A stretch of 36,022 nt of DNA from Streptomyces sp. SID3343 (lineage in GTDB: Bacteria > Actinomycetota > Actinomycetes > Streptomycetales > Streptomycetaceae), in the NCBI RefSeq assembly GCF_009865215.1, contig NZ_WWJX01001515.1, forward strand, positions 1-36,022, given 5' to 3'. The position numbers and the translations under genes were made by a program. The stretch's first letter is position 1. Every line of letters begins with the position of its first letter. Of the stretch, positions 16,797 to 24,913 are shown in pieces. Under the pieces are notes generated by a model, which did not search any database, was not told the origin of the DNA, and saw only the letters and a program-made list of their open reading frames with translations.

Positions 16797-18585
16797 GCCC
16801 ACGTCCGGCGTCCCCGGCACGCGGCACGGCCTGTCCTTGACCGACCCGAACGTGTGGCGCCGGGTCAACCGCGAGATGATCGCCAAGTCGCTCGCCGAGT
16901 TCGCCTACGAGGAACTGCTCACCCCGGTCGCCGACGGAGCGGGCTACACCGTCGACGTGTCCGGCGACGTGCACTACCGATTCCGGGCCCGGCGCGGCGC
17001 CTACGACGCGTGGCACGTGGACCCGACGTCGGTCGAACGGGTCTGGGAGGGCGGCACGGACCCGGCCGAGGACATGCTCCAGTTCCTGCTCGACGCGCAC
17101 ACCGTGATCGGCGTGCCCGGCGACACCGCGGGCCACCTGGTGCGCGAGTTGACCGCGACGCTGGTCGCGGACGCGGCCGGCGCGGCGAGCGCGATCGACG
17201 CGGCGGCGCTCGCCGAGTTGGGTTACGCCGAACTCGAAGGACACCAGACCGGCCACCCGTGGATCGTGCCGAACAAGGGCCGGGTGGGCTTCTCCGCGAG
17301 TGACGCGCGCGGCTACGCCCCCGAGGCGCGACACCCACTGCGGCTGCCGTGGCTGGCCGTGCACCGCGACCTCGCGCAATACCGGGCGGTGCCGGACCTG
17401 ACGGAGAGCCGGCTCTATGCCGAACAGCTGGATCCGGCCACCGTCGAGCGGTTTCGGCGGATCCTGACGGCGCGCGGCCTGAACCCCGACGAACACCTGT
17501 GGCTGCCCGTCCACCCGTGGCAGTGGGACGAGACGATCGCCACGCTGTTCGCCCCCGATCTCGCGGCCGGCCGGATCGTCTGGCTCGGCGAGGCCGAGGA
17601 CCGCCATCTCGCGCAACAGTCGGTGCGCACCTTCCTCAACCTGGACCGGCCGAGCCGGCGCACCGTCAAACTCCCGCTGTCGGTGCTCAACACCCTGGTC
17701 TGGCGCGGCCTGCCGTCCGAGCGCACGCTCGCCGCGCCCGCGGTCACCGCGTGGGTGCTGGGGCTGCGCGAGCGCGACGCGTTCCTGCGCGACGAGTGTC
17801 GGGTGATCATGCTCGGCGAGACCGCGTCGGTCACCGTGCGGCACCCGATCCTGGAGGAACTGCCGGGCGTGCCCTACCAATACCGCGAACTGCTCGGCGC
17901 GATCTGGCGCGAACCGCTCGCCGCGCACCTGGTCGAGGGCGAACGCGCGCGCACCCTCGCCGCGCTCTTGCACGTGGATCCCGCGGGGCGTCCGTTCGTC
18001 GCCGAACTGATCGAGCGCTCGGGGTTGGCCCCGCGCGTGTGGCTGCGCCGGCTCTTCCACGCGATGCTGCCGCCGCTGCTGCACTGCCTGTACCGGTACG
18101 GGCTCGTGTTCTCCCCGCACGGGGAGAACGCGATCGTGGTCTTCGACGAGCACGACGTCCCGGCCCGGCTCGCGATCAAGGACTTCGTCGACGACGTCAA
18201 CATCAGCGACCGGCCGCTGCCCGAACTCGACGACCTGCCCGCCGACGTCGCCGCCGTCCTGCTGCGCCAGACACCGGACTACCTGTGCCAGTTCATCCAC
18301 GCGGCGCTGCTCGTGGGCCACTACCGCTACCTCGCCGATCTCGCGGCGGGCCACCTGGGCATTCCCCAGTCGGGCTTTTGGGCGCTGGTCCGCGAGGAAA
18401 TCCTCGAACACCAGCAGGCGTTCCCCGAGTCGACGGATCGGTTCGAGCTGTTCGACCTGCTCACCCCGCGCATCGACCGCCTGTGCCTGAACCGCAATCG
18501 GCTGCTCCTGGACGGCTATCGGGACCGCCCGACCCGGCCCCACGTGAGCGCGCACGGGACGGTGCCCAACGCGCTGTGCATGTGA
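16720..18585 (+). CDS. rhbF: NIS siderophore synthetase, IucA/IucC family (RhbF-like)
   Basis: This second synthetase is predicted to add the other hydroxamate arm to the citrate mono-amide and so finish the siderophore. The 621-residue protein has GHQTGHPWIVPNKGRVGFS (His179, Lys186), LPVHPWQWDE, KLPLSVLNTLVWRGLP, and FSPHGENAIVVFDEHDVP followed by AIKDFVDDVNI. These are the standard IucA/IucC ATP- and citrate-binding regions. The closing ferric-reductase-like FhuF segment seen in some family members is absent. AGAGG (16709-16713) lies 6 bases before the ATG, which itself lies inside the hydroxylase gene. Order and paired synthetases match RhbF as the last core gene. Confidence 0.9.
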   Translation: MSQSNPAAEPIEAELPHQGARHAAAEPTSGVPGTRHGLSLTDPNVWRRVNREMIAKSLAEFAYEELLTPVADGAGYTVDVSGDVHYRFRARRGAYDAWHVDPTSVERVWEGGTDPAEDMLQFLLDAHTVIGVPGDTAGHLVRELTATLVADAAGAASAIDAAALAELGYAELEGHQTGHPWIVPNKGRVGFSASDARGYAPEARHPLRLPWLAVHRDLAQYRAVPDLTESRLYAEQLDPATVERFRRILTARGLNPDEHLWLPVHPWQWDETIATLFAPDLAAGRIVWLGEAEDRHLAQQSVRTFLNLDRPSRRTVKLPLSVLNTLVWRGLPSERTLAAPAVTAWVLGLRERDAFLRDECRVIMLGETASVTVRHPILEELPGVPYQYRELLGAIWREPLAAHLVEGERARTLAALLHVDPAGRPFVAELIERSGLAPRVWLRRLFHAMLPPLLHCLYRYGLVFSPHGENAIVVFDEHDVPARLAIKDFVDDVNISDRPLPELDDLPADVAAVLLRQTPDYLCQFIHAALLVGHYRYLADLAAGHLGIPQSGFWALVREEILEHQQAFPESTDRFELFDLLTPRIDRLCLNRNRLLLDGYRDRPTRPHVSAHGTVPNALCM

Positions 18586-18594
18586 CGCGCGGAC

Positions 18595-18628
18595 CCGGAA
18601 AGGTGACACCGAGAGACAACCTGTCCGG
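18595..18628 (+). terminator. Weak hairpin after the siderophore operon
   Basis: CCGGA (18595-18599) and AGGT (18601-18604) pair with ACCT (18619-18622) and TCCGG (18624-18628), with one mismatch between the two blocks. It begins 9 bases after the last synthetase stop and lies before the next promoter. Confidence 0.4.
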
Positions 18629-18640
18629 TTTGCCGATGGT

Positions 18641-18665
18641 GTGATCCCGATCACGGTGCCAGAAT
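18641..18665 (+). promoter_or_regulatory. Leaderless promoter with an operator-like palindrome upstream of the nitrilase-like gene
   Basis: GTGATC (18641-18646) and GATCAC (18649-18654) form a perfect inverted repeat with a 2-base spacer. CAGAAT (18660-18665) is a -10-like hexamer ending 6 bases before the GTG start. The palindrome therefore lies between the expected -35 and -10, a location suited to repression. No clear -35 is visible. Confidence 0.5.
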
Positions 18666-18671
18666 GCGGCG

Positions 18672-19529
18672 GTGACCGACGTCGCCGAAACCGCGAGGCA
18701 ACCGCTGAAGGTTGCCGCCGCCCAGGCCCGGACGCGGCCCGGCGACATCCCCGCGAATGTCGCCACGGCCGCGCAACTCGTGCGCTTCGCAGCCTCCGCC
18801 GGGGCCGATGTCGTGGTGCTCCCCGAGTTGTTCCTCTCCGGCTACGACCTCGACCTGTTCCGCCCCGACGTGAAGACCTGCGACATCGTGCCCGGCGACA
18901 TCCGGCTGGGCGAACTCCAGGCCGCGTGCTACTCCACCCGCACCGTCGCCGTGGTCGGCGCCGCGGTGCGCCGCGCCGGCGGGCGCACCATCTCGCTCGT
19001 GGTGGTCGGCCGCGACGGCGACGCGCACATCGCCTACGACCGCCAACACCTGTGGCGCGAGGAGCGCGGGCTCTTTCGCCCCGGCGACCGCGGCGCCACC
19101 ATCGAGATCGCCGGCTGGCGGCTGGGACTGGGCAGCGCGTACGACGTCAGCTTTCCCGAACACGTACGCGCGGCGGTGCACGACGGATGCGACGCGTACC
19201 TGTGCCCGGGAGTTTTCACCCGCGGCGACAGCGAACACCGACGCGATCTGTACTTCGCCGCCCGCGCCCTGGAGAACACGTGCTACACGGTGGTGGCCAA
19301 CCACATCGGCGACACCGCGCTCGGCCCCGCGTGCGGGCGCAGCGGGGTGTACGGACCCGACGGGCGGGTGGTGATCGAGTCCGACGGGGAGCGCGTGGAC
19401 GTGGTGACGGCCACCTTCCAGGACATCGAGATCGATGCCGCCCGCGAATGCCTGACCATGCTCGAGGACCTGCCCAGGTCACGGCGTTCGACGGCGGGCG
19501 AGCGGCGCGAGAACATCAAGCTCGACTGA
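18672..19529 (+). CDS. Nitrilase-superfamily pseudoenzyme (catalytic Cys and Lys replaced)
   Basis: The 285-residue protein has the carbon-nitrogen hydrolase fold. It starts with LKVAAAQARTRPGDIPANVA, then VVVLPELFLSGYD with the conserved Glu52. The other two members of the Glu-Lys-Cys triad are changed. Where the family has Y-x-K-x-H-L there is YDRQHLW (Arg124), and where it has the I-C-Y-D nucleophile elbow there is GSAYDVSFPE (Ala156). I checked the codon for residue 156: it is GCG. The rest, including FAARALENTCYTVVANHIG and SGVYGPDGRV, is well kept, so the fold is probably intact but amide hydrolysis by the usual mechanism is not expected. It may bind a ligand or act as a regulatory subunit. 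It lies just downstream of the siderophore operon but has its own leaderless promoter. Confidence 0.85.
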   Translation: MTDVAETARQPLKVAAAQARTRPGDIPANVATAAQLVRFAASAGADVVVLPELFLSGYDLDLFRPDVKTCDIVPGDIRLGELQAACYSTRTVAVVGAAVRRAGGRTISLVVVGRDGDAHIAYDRQHLWREERGLFRPGDRGATIEIAGWRLGLGSAYDVSFPEHVRAAVHDGCDAYLCPGVFTRGDSEHRRDLYFAARALENTCYTVVANHIGDTALGPACGRSGVYGPDGRVVIESDGERVDVVTATFQDIEIDAARECLTMLEDLPRSRRSTAGERRENIKLD

Positions 19530-19545
19530 CCGGTACCGGCGCGGA

Positions 19546-19563
19546 CCGACCGTTCGCGGTCGG
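19546..19563 (+). terminator. TTCG-tetraloop hairpin terminator
   Basis: CCGACCG (19546-19552) pairs perfectly with CGGTCGG (19557-19563) across a TTCG loop, a very stable RNA hairpin, 17 bases after the nitrilase-like stop. Confidence 0.7.
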
Positions 19564-19684
19564 ACGGTCTTCGGCGGCTTCGCGGGACCCGAGTCTGGAA
19601 ACGAGGGGCCCGACCGCCTACTCTCACCAGACCACCGTTCCTACCGACGGGTAACGGTGTGGTTCGACCGGGAGGACGGCACAC

Positions 19685-20617
19685 GTGCGTACAACTCGCA
19701 GGGTGACGGCGGCGCTCGCCGCGTTGACGGCACTGGTCGCGCTGTCCGCGTGCTCCGACGACTCCGGGGGCAAGGACAAGGACACCAAGGCCGGCGTCGA
19801 CGGCGCGCCGAAGCCGGCCGCCGCGGCCCCGGGGGGCAGTGGCACGAAGTACGTGGCGCTCGGCGACTCGTACGCGGCGGGCGTGAAGATCCCCGCGATC
19901 GTGCCCACCGCGCCCAAGGGGTGCAGCCGCTCGGAGAGCAACTACGCGCACCTGGTCGCCAGGCAAAAGCAGATCACCGACCTGGTCGACGCGACCTGTG
20001 GCGGGGCCAGGACCCCGGACATGACGGTGGGTCAGCAGACCGAGGGCGCGCCGCCGCCGCAGTTCGACGCGCTGCGCCCGGACACCACGCTGGTGACACT
20101 GGGCGTCGGCGGCAACGACATCGGCTTCGGCGAGATCGTCACCACGTGCGTGCTCTCCAGTGGCAACAAGGCGTCGGCGCAGCCGTGCACCGACAAGTAC
20201 ACGGCGGGCGGCGCGGACCAACTCGCGCAGCGGATAGCCGACACCGGGCCCAAGGTCGCCGCGAACATCGCCGGAGTCAAGCAGCACTCGCCCAAGGCGC
20301 GAATCCTGGTCGTCGGTTACCCCTCGATCCTGCCGGACAGCGGCTCGTGCCCCGCGCAGGTGCCCATCGCCGAGGGCGACCTGCCGTATCTGCGCAAGAT
20401 CGTGCCCGCCCTCAACGGCATGCTCGCGAAGGAGGCGGCCGAGCAGGGCGCCGAGTTCGTCGACACCTACACGCCCACGCTCGGCCACGACGTGTGCCAA
20501 CCGGTCGGCACCAAGTACATCGAGGGCATCAAGCCGGAATCGCCCGGGGCTCCCGTGCACCCCAACGCACTGGGCCAGGAGGCCATGTCCAAGGCGGTGT
20601 TGGCGAAGCTGGGCTGA
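19685..20617 (+). CDS. SGNH/GDSL-hydrolase lipoprotein
   Basis: The 310-residue precursor has the signal MRTTRRVTAALAALTALVAL followed by lipobox LSAC (Cys23), then an Asp/Lys/Ala-rich spacer. The SGNH hydrolase domain shows block I GDSYAAG with the catalytic Ser, block III GVGGNDIGFG, and the final block V PVHPNALGQ with the catalytic His. This is the arrangement of the secreted Streptomyces GDSL lipases/esterases, with paired Cys residues likely forming disulfides. It should be tethered to the outer face of the membrane and hydrolyse an ester whose identity I cannot tell. GTG 19685 is preceded by GGGAGG at 19670-19675. It is bounded by hairpin terminators on both sides, so probably monocistronic. 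Confidence 0.88.
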   Translation: MRTTRRVTAALAALTALVALSACSDDSGGKDKDTKAGVDGAPKPAAAAPGGSGTKYVALGDSYAAGVKIPAIVPTAPKGCSRSESNYAHLVARQKQITDLVDATCGGARTPDMTVGQQTEGAPPPQFDALRPDTTLVTLGVGGNDIGFGEIVTTCVLSSGNKASAQPCTDKYTAGGADQLAQRIADTGPKVAANIAGVKQHSPKARILVVGYPSILPDSGSCPAQVPIAEGDLPYLRKIVPALNGMLAKEAAEQGAEFVDTYTPTLGHDVCQPVGTKYIEGIKPESPGAPVHPNALGQEAMSKAVLAKLG

Positions 20618-20638
20618 GCGCCGGGACACCGGCCCGGG

Positions 20639-20674
20639 CCCGCCTCGACGGGGCGGGACCAGCCGCCCGGCTGG
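20639..20674 (+). terminator. Two tandem hairpins after the SGNH-hydrolase gene
   Basis: The first stem is CCCGCC (20639-20644) with GGCGGG (20652-20657). The second is CCAGCC (20659-20664) with GGCTGG (20669-20674), with a GCCC loop. They follow the stop by about 22 bases and precede the helicase promoter. Confidence 0.65.
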
Positions 20675-20712
20675 TAAGAGGTGTCGGTGGGACCATCTAG
20701 GCTTGACGACCG

Positions 20713-22806
20713 ATGAGCGACTCCGACCACCCCGCGCTGACCGAACTGCTGCACGCCGCCGTGACCGCCGTCGGCGGCGCCGAGCGACCCGGACAGGTCC
20801 TGATGGCCGAGGCCGTCACCGGCGCGGTCGCCCGCGCGGAACACCTCCTGGTCCAGGCCGGCACCGGCACCGGCAAGTCCCTGGCCTACCTCGTGCCCGC
20901 GCTCGCCGCGCGCCGCCACGTCGTGGTCGCGACCGCGACGCTCGCGTTGCAGCGCCAACTCGTGGAGCGCGACCTGCCGCGCACGGTGGAGGCGCTGCGC
21001 CCGCTGCTGCGCCGCACGCCCACGTTCGCGACGCTCAAGGGCCGCAGCAACTACCTGTGCCTGCATCGCCTCAACGACGGGCCGCCCGACGAGGGCGAGG
21101 TGCTGTTCGACCCGGCGCCGAGCAGCAAGCTCGGCCAGGACGTGGTGCGCCTTCGCGACTGGGCCGACGACACCGAGACGGGCGACCGCGACGACCTCAG
21201 CCCGGGCGTCAACGACAAGGCGTGGGCGCAGGTCTCGGTTTCCTCGCGCGAGTGTCTGGGCGCGTCGCGCTGCGCGTACGGCGACGAGTGCTTCGCCGAG
21301 GCCGCGCGGGAGAAGGCCAAGCAGGCCGACCTGGTGATCACCAACCACGCGCTGCTGGCGATCGACGCCTTGGAGGAGGCCCAGATCCTGCCCGAGCACG
21401 AGTTGCTCGTCGTCGACGAGGCGCACGAGTTCGCGAGCCGGGCCACCGGGGTGGCCACCGACGAGCTGACCCTGGCTTCGGTGGACCGGGCCGCGCGTCG
21501 CGCGGGCAAGCTTGCCAACGAGGGCGCGGTGGACAACCTCGACGCCGCGTCGGAGGCGCTGAAGAAGACGATGGAGGAGCGGTCCTCGGGCCGGCTCCTG
21601 GAGGTCGACCCGGACCTGGGCTGGACGGTGGCCGCGCTGCGCGACGCGTGCCGGGGCGTGATCACCTCGCTCGGCGAGGTCCGCGACAAGTCGCTGAGCA
21701 ACGAGGACGCGGCCCGGCGGCAGGCTTTGGCCTCGGTCGAGCACATCCACGACACGTGCGAGCGGGTGTTGCGCGGGTCGCCGCACGACGTGATCTGGAT
21801 CGAGCGCAACGACCGGATCGGCGCGTCGCTGCGGGTCGCCCCGATCGCGGTGGCCGGTCTCCTGCGCGAGGCGCTGTTCGGCGAGCGCACGGTCGTGCTG
21901 ACGTCGGCCACGCTCAAGCTCGGCGGTGATTTTCGCGGCGTCGCGAGCAGTCTGGGGCTCACCCAGGAGGGGCTGCTGACCGACGAGCCCGAGCCCGCCG
22001 CGGTGATCGTGTCCGGCCCGGCGGACGAGGACGAGCGTGCCGACTCGGACGAGGGCGACGCCGACGCCGAGGCCGAACTCGCGATGTGGCGGGGCCTGGA
22101 CGTCGGCTCGCCCTTCGACTACCGCAGGCAGGGCATTCTCTACGTCGCCCGACATCTGCCCCCGCCCGGTCGGGAGGGGATGAGCGCCGACACGCTGGAG
22201 GAACTGGCGGAGTTGGTGGAGGCCGCCGGCGGTCGCACGCTCGGGTTGTTCTCGTCGCGGCGGGCGGCGGAGGCGGCCACCGAGGCGCTGCGGGAGCGGT
22301 TGGACGTGCCGATCCTGTGCCAGGGGGAGGACTCGCTCGCGGAGTTGCTGCGGCGGTTCGCGGCGGATCCGCGGACGTGCCTGTTCGGCACGCTGTCGCT
22401 GTGGCAGGGCGTTGACGTGCCCGGCCCGTCGTGTCAGTTGGTGGTCATGGACCGCATTCCGTTTCCGCGGCCCGACGACCCGCTGATGAGCGCGCGTTCG
22501 CAGGCCGTGCAGGACAACGGCGGCAACGGTTTCATGGCGGTGGCGGCCACGCACGCGGCGCTGCTGATGGCGCAGGGCGCGGGTCGGTTGATCCGGGCGA
22601 CGGACGACCGGGGAGTGGTCGCGGTGCTGGACCCGCGGCTGGCGACGGCTCGCTACGGCGGGTTTTTCAAGGCGTCGATGCCGGCGCTGTGGTACACGGA
22701 GGACCGCAATCAGGTTCGCCGTTCACTGGCCGCGATCGACAAGCCGGCCGACTCGGTGTCCGAGGTGGACCCGGCGTCCGACGTCGACCCGAGCGGCGTC
22801 GGCTGA
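20713..22806 (+). CDS. DinG/XPD-like ATP-dependent DNA helicase
   Basis: This 697-residue superfamily 2 helicase probably unwinds DNA during repair, consistent with its place next to lexA. Motif I QAGTGTGKS (Lys55) and motif II VVDEAHEF are present. Between them four cysteines (one in SNYLCLHRL, three in ECLGASRCAYGDECF) are placed as in the 4Fe-4S clusters of XPD/DinG helicases. C-terminal helicase motifs include LFSSRRAAEAATEAL, GTLSLWQGVDVPG and MAQGAGRLIRATDDRG. An acidic insertion near residues 430-455 is unusual in length. TAGGCT (20698-20703) is a likely -10, giving a leader of only a few bases and no ribosome site. I see no LexA box in this promoter. Confidence 0.92.
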   Translation: MSDSDHPALTELLHAAVTAVGGAERPGQVLMAEAVTGAVARAEHLLVQAGTGTGKSLAYLVPALAARRHVVVATATLALQRQLVERDLPRTVEALRPLLRRTPTFATLKGRSNYLCLHRLNDGPPDEGEVLFDPAPSSKLGQDVVRLRDWADDTETGDRDDLSPGVNDKAWAQVSVSSRECLGASRCAYGDECFAEAAREKAKQADLVITNHALLAIDALEEAQILPEHELLVVDEAHEFASRATGVATDELTLASVDRAARRAGKLANEGAVDNLDAASEALKKTMEERSSGRLLEVDPDLGWTVAALRDACRGVITSLGEVRDKSLSNEDAARRQALASVEHIHDTCERVLRGSPHDVIWIERNDRIGASLRVAPIAVAGLLREALFGERTVVLTSATLKLGGDFRGVASSLGLTQEGLLTDEPEPAAVIVSGPADEDERADSDEGDADAEAELAMWRGLDVGSPFDYRRQGILYVARHLPPPGREGMSADTLEELAELVEAAGGRTLGLFSSRRAAEAATEALRERLDVPILCQGEDSLAELLRRFAADPRTCLFGTLSLWQGVDVPGPSCQLVVMDRIPFPRPDDPLMSARSQAVQDNGGNGFMAVAATHAALLMAQGAGRLIRATDDRGVVAVLDPRLATARYGGFFKASMPALWYTEDRNQVRRSLAAIDKPADSVSEVDPASDVDPSGVG

Positions 22807-22839
22807 GTCCGCGTCCGACGGGATCGGCCCCCGACGAAC

Positions 22840-22883
22840 CACGGGCGGCCGTTCGGCGAGGGCTCGCCGTACGACCGCCCGTG
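22840..22883. terminator. Long bidirectional hairpin between helicase gene and lexA
   Basis: A 44-base near-perfect palindrome. CACGGGCGG, CGT and CGGCGA pair with TCGCCG, ACG and CCGCCCGTG, broken only by two symmetric single-base mismatches, with a GGGC loop. The convergent stops lie on either side. Confidence 0.85.
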
Positions 22884-22910
22884 AACGGTATGCCGGTGTC
22901 TCCGTCCATC

Positions 22911-23702
22911 TCAGACCCGTCGCATGACGGCCACGACTCGGCCCAGGATGGTTGCCTCGTCTCCCGGGATGGGCTCGTAGGCGGGGTTGTGCGGCATCAG
23001 CCAGCGGTGCCCGTCACGGTGGCGCAGACGCTTGACGGTGGCCTCGCCGTCGAGCATGGCCGCAACGATGTCGCCGTTCTCGGCGACCGGCTGGCGGCGG
23101 ACCGCGACGTAGTCGCCGTCCATGATCGCGGCCTCGATCATCGAGTCGCCGCTGACCTTGAGCAGGAACACGTCGCCGTCGCCGACGAGCTGGCGGGGCA
23201 ACGGGAACACGTCCTCGACGGACTGCTCGGCCAGTATCGGACCGCCGGCCGCGATGCGGCCGATCACGGGCACGTAGGACGCGGCCTGCGAGCCGCGTTC
23301 GGCGTGCGGACCGGCGGGCGCGAGCGGGCGGCCGCCGTCGGGGGAACGCACCTCGTAGGCGCGCGGTCGGTGCGGATCACGGCGCAAATAGCCCTTGCGT
23401 TCGAGGGCCATCAACTGGTGCGCCACGGAAGAAGTGCTGGAGAGGCCGACGGCTTCGCCGATCTCCCGCATGCTCGGCGGATATCCGCGGGTCTCCACGG
23501 AGTTGCGGATCACTTCGAGAACTCGCGTCTGGCGCGGCGTCAGCCCCCCCGCCGGACGCCGCGGCAGACCGCCCTGGACCTGCCCGTTCTCGCTGCCCGG
23601 CGCGGTTGCCGGGGATGGCACGGTTCCGTTCTGTGTGTGTTTCGCAGACGGTGTTTCGGTGCGGATTCCGGGGTGGATGGCCCCGGTGGCTTCTCCGGTC
23701 AC
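22911..23702 (-). CDS. lexA: LexA SOS repressor
   Basis: LexA represses DNA-damage genes and cleaves itself when RecA filaments form. The 263-residue product has a winged-helix DNA-binding domain ([33 protein letters not shown], residues 54-86), then [21 protein letters not shown]. The cleavage site is Ala152-Gly153 in RIAAGG, and the catalytic dyad is Ser187 (GDSMIEAAI) and Lys224 (ATVKRL). The GTG start at 23702 has AAAGGG 6 bases upstream; a more upstream ATG (23774) would place the SOS box inside the gene. The first 50 residues are a variable extension. SOS boxes upstream indicate self-repression. Confidence 0.97.
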   Translation of the reverse strand: MTGEATGAIHPGIRTETPSAKHTQNGTVPSPATAPGSENGQVQGGLPRRPAGGLTPRQTRVLEVIRNSVETRGYPPSMREIGEAVGLSSTSSVAHQLMALERKGYLRRDPHRPRAYEVRSPDGGRPLAPAGPHAERGSQAASYVPVIGRIAAGGPILAEQSVEDVFPLPRQLVGDGDVFLLKVSGDSMIEAAIMDGDYVAVRRQPVAENGDIVAAMLDGEATVKRLRHRDGHRWLMPHNPAYEPIPGDEATILGRVVAVMRRV

Positions 23703-23764
23703 GGCTGGCCCTTTCGACGGATTGCTCGCACGTGGAGAACGGTAGTCGGGTTCGAAAGGTTGCG

Positions 23765-23780
23765 CCAAACACACGTTCGA
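23765..23780 (-). promoter_or_regulatory. SOS box of lexA
   Basis: On the minus strand TCGAACGTGTGTTTGG matches the actinobacterial/Gram-positive LexA site TCGAACNNNNGTTYGA closely. It lies 62 bases upstream of the lexA start codon. Confidence 0.8.
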
Positions 23781-23829
23781 GTGAATTTAGGCCAATCCGG
23801 TGGCGATCAATCGGCGCCCGCTGTAGTAA

Positions 23830-23845
23830 TCGTACATACATTCGA
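23830..23845 (-). promoter_or_regulatory. Second, weaker SOS-box-like site
   Basis: On the minus strand TCGAATGTATGTACGA keeps the spacing and most half-site bases of the LexA operator, with one change in each half. It is about 65 bases upstream of the first site. It might be a real second operator or a degenerate copy. Confidence 0.4.
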
Positions 23846-24064
23846 ATTCGACCCGGGAAATGGGACCGCTTTCCGCGTCGACGCCGTGCCCGAAGTCTGC
23901 CCCAAATGTCGCCCTTGCCGGCCGTGCGCCGCGACGCGCGGCCGGGCGGGTCAATTTTCGCCGGACCCACGCGCGGTGACCTGCGGGGATGACAAGAGGT
24001 CACCGCGGGCTCTCCGACGGTCCGCGAGTCGGCTTGCAGCAGTCGGGGCTGCGGTCTACCGTAG

Positions 24065-24080
24065 CCACTACATCTTGTGG
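24065..24080 (+). promoter_or_regulatory. NrdR box 1
   Basis: CCACTACATCTTGTGG is an imperfect 16-base palindrome of the NrdR-box type (CCAC...GTGG ends). It is paired with box 2 about 33 bases downstream, close to three helical turns, as is usual for NrdR. Confidence 0.65.
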
Positions 24081-24099
24081 TCGAGGGTGTCGAAGTAGC

Positions 24100-24112
24100 C
24101 CACAAGTTGTGG
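24100..24112 (+). promoter_or_regulatory. NrdR box 2
   Basis: CCACAAGTTGTGG is a perfect inverted repeat (CCACAA / TTGTGG) around one central base. It immediately precedes the AT-rich putative -10 region of nrdR, so bound repressor would block RNA polymerase. Confidence 0.7.
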
Positions 24113-24311
24113 TTGCCGTATATACCATATTCCCGGAGCGCACCGGTCGGGCCCCCTCGTGGCGGCCCCGGGGCGAGGGCGGCAACCCGCTGGACATGCT
24201 TGACCGCGCGCCGAGCGGCGCGCACGACCGACACGCGACGTCGCCCATGGATGGCATGGGTGGCGGCACGGGCCGCACAGCAGTCGTCTCAACGAGGGGG
24301 AGAGGGAACGC

Positions 24312-24806
24312 ATGCACTGCCCCTTCTGTCGACGAGCGGACAGCCGCGTCGTGGACAGCCGGACCACCGACGACGGAGCCGCGATCAGGCGCCGTCGTTC
24401 GTGCCCCGACTGTGGACGGCGTTTCACCACGATCGAGACCGCGTCGCTCACGGTGATCAAGCGCAGCGGCGTCACCGAGCCGTTCAGTCGGGACAAGGTC
24501 ATCGCCGGTGTCCGCAAGGCGTGCCAGGGCCGCCCGGTCACCGGTGACGCGCTGGCCCTGCTCGGCCAGCGGGTCGAGGAGGCGGTCCGGGCGACCGGAT
24601 GCGCCGAGCTGACCACGCACGATGTGGGCCTGACGATATTGGGCCCCCTTCGTGATCTGGACGAGGTCGCCTATCTGCGTTTCGCCTCCGTCTACCGGGC
24701 CTTCGAATCCCTGGAGGACTTCGAGGCCGAGGTCGCGCTGCTGCGCGCCGGTCGTGCGGAGTCGGAGGAGCCCGTGAGCGCGGCGGACGGTCCCGCGGCG
24801 GACTGA
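24312..24806 (+). CDS. nrdR: Transcriptional repressor NrdR
   Basis: NrdR senses ATP/dATP and represses ribonucleotide reductase genes. The 164-residue protein has an N-terminal zinc ribbon with Cys3, Cys6, Cys31 and Cys34 (MHCPFC and [10 protein letters not shown]). The ATP-cone domain follows: [26 protein letters not shown] and further to [19 protein letters not shown]. An acidic tail ends it. The start has GGGGGAGAGGG upstream. It is placed 107 bases before nrdJ. Paired NrdR boxes in its own promoter imply autoregulation of nrdR and probably of nrdJ. Confidence 0.97.
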   Translation: MHCPFCRRADSRVVDSRTTDDGAAIRRRRSCPDCGRRFTTIETASLTVIKRSGVTEPFSRDKVIAGVRKACQGRPVTGDALALLGQRVEEAVRATGCAELTTHDVGLTILGPLRDLDEVAYLRFASVYRAFESLEDFEAEVALLRAGRAESEEPVSAADGPAAD

Positions 24807-24913
24807 CCGCGACCACAAGACATATCAATTCGGTAGCAAACGAACGACGGACCACCCGACGGGCATCCGGGATGCTTCGGCCTGCCCGCGGCGTTGTTCA
24901 AAGAGGAGACGGT

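Larger units (their letters stand above)
23781..24311. other. Divergent lexA-nrdR control region
   Basis: No gene is supported here. The region is clearly less GC-rich than its surroundings near 23780-23850 and 24060-24135. It holds the second SOS-like site, the two NrdR boxes and an AT-rich CGTATATACCATATTCC segment (24117-24133) that probably contains the nrdR -10. The remaining ~170 bases up to the nrdR ribosome site form a long leader in which I see no riboswitch. Confidence 0.55.

Noticed and set aside
24807..24913. Possible cobalamin riboswitch before nrdJ
   Set aside because: NrdJ uses B12, so I looked for one; the 107-base gap is too short for the known B12 riboswitch and shows no B12-box-like sequence.
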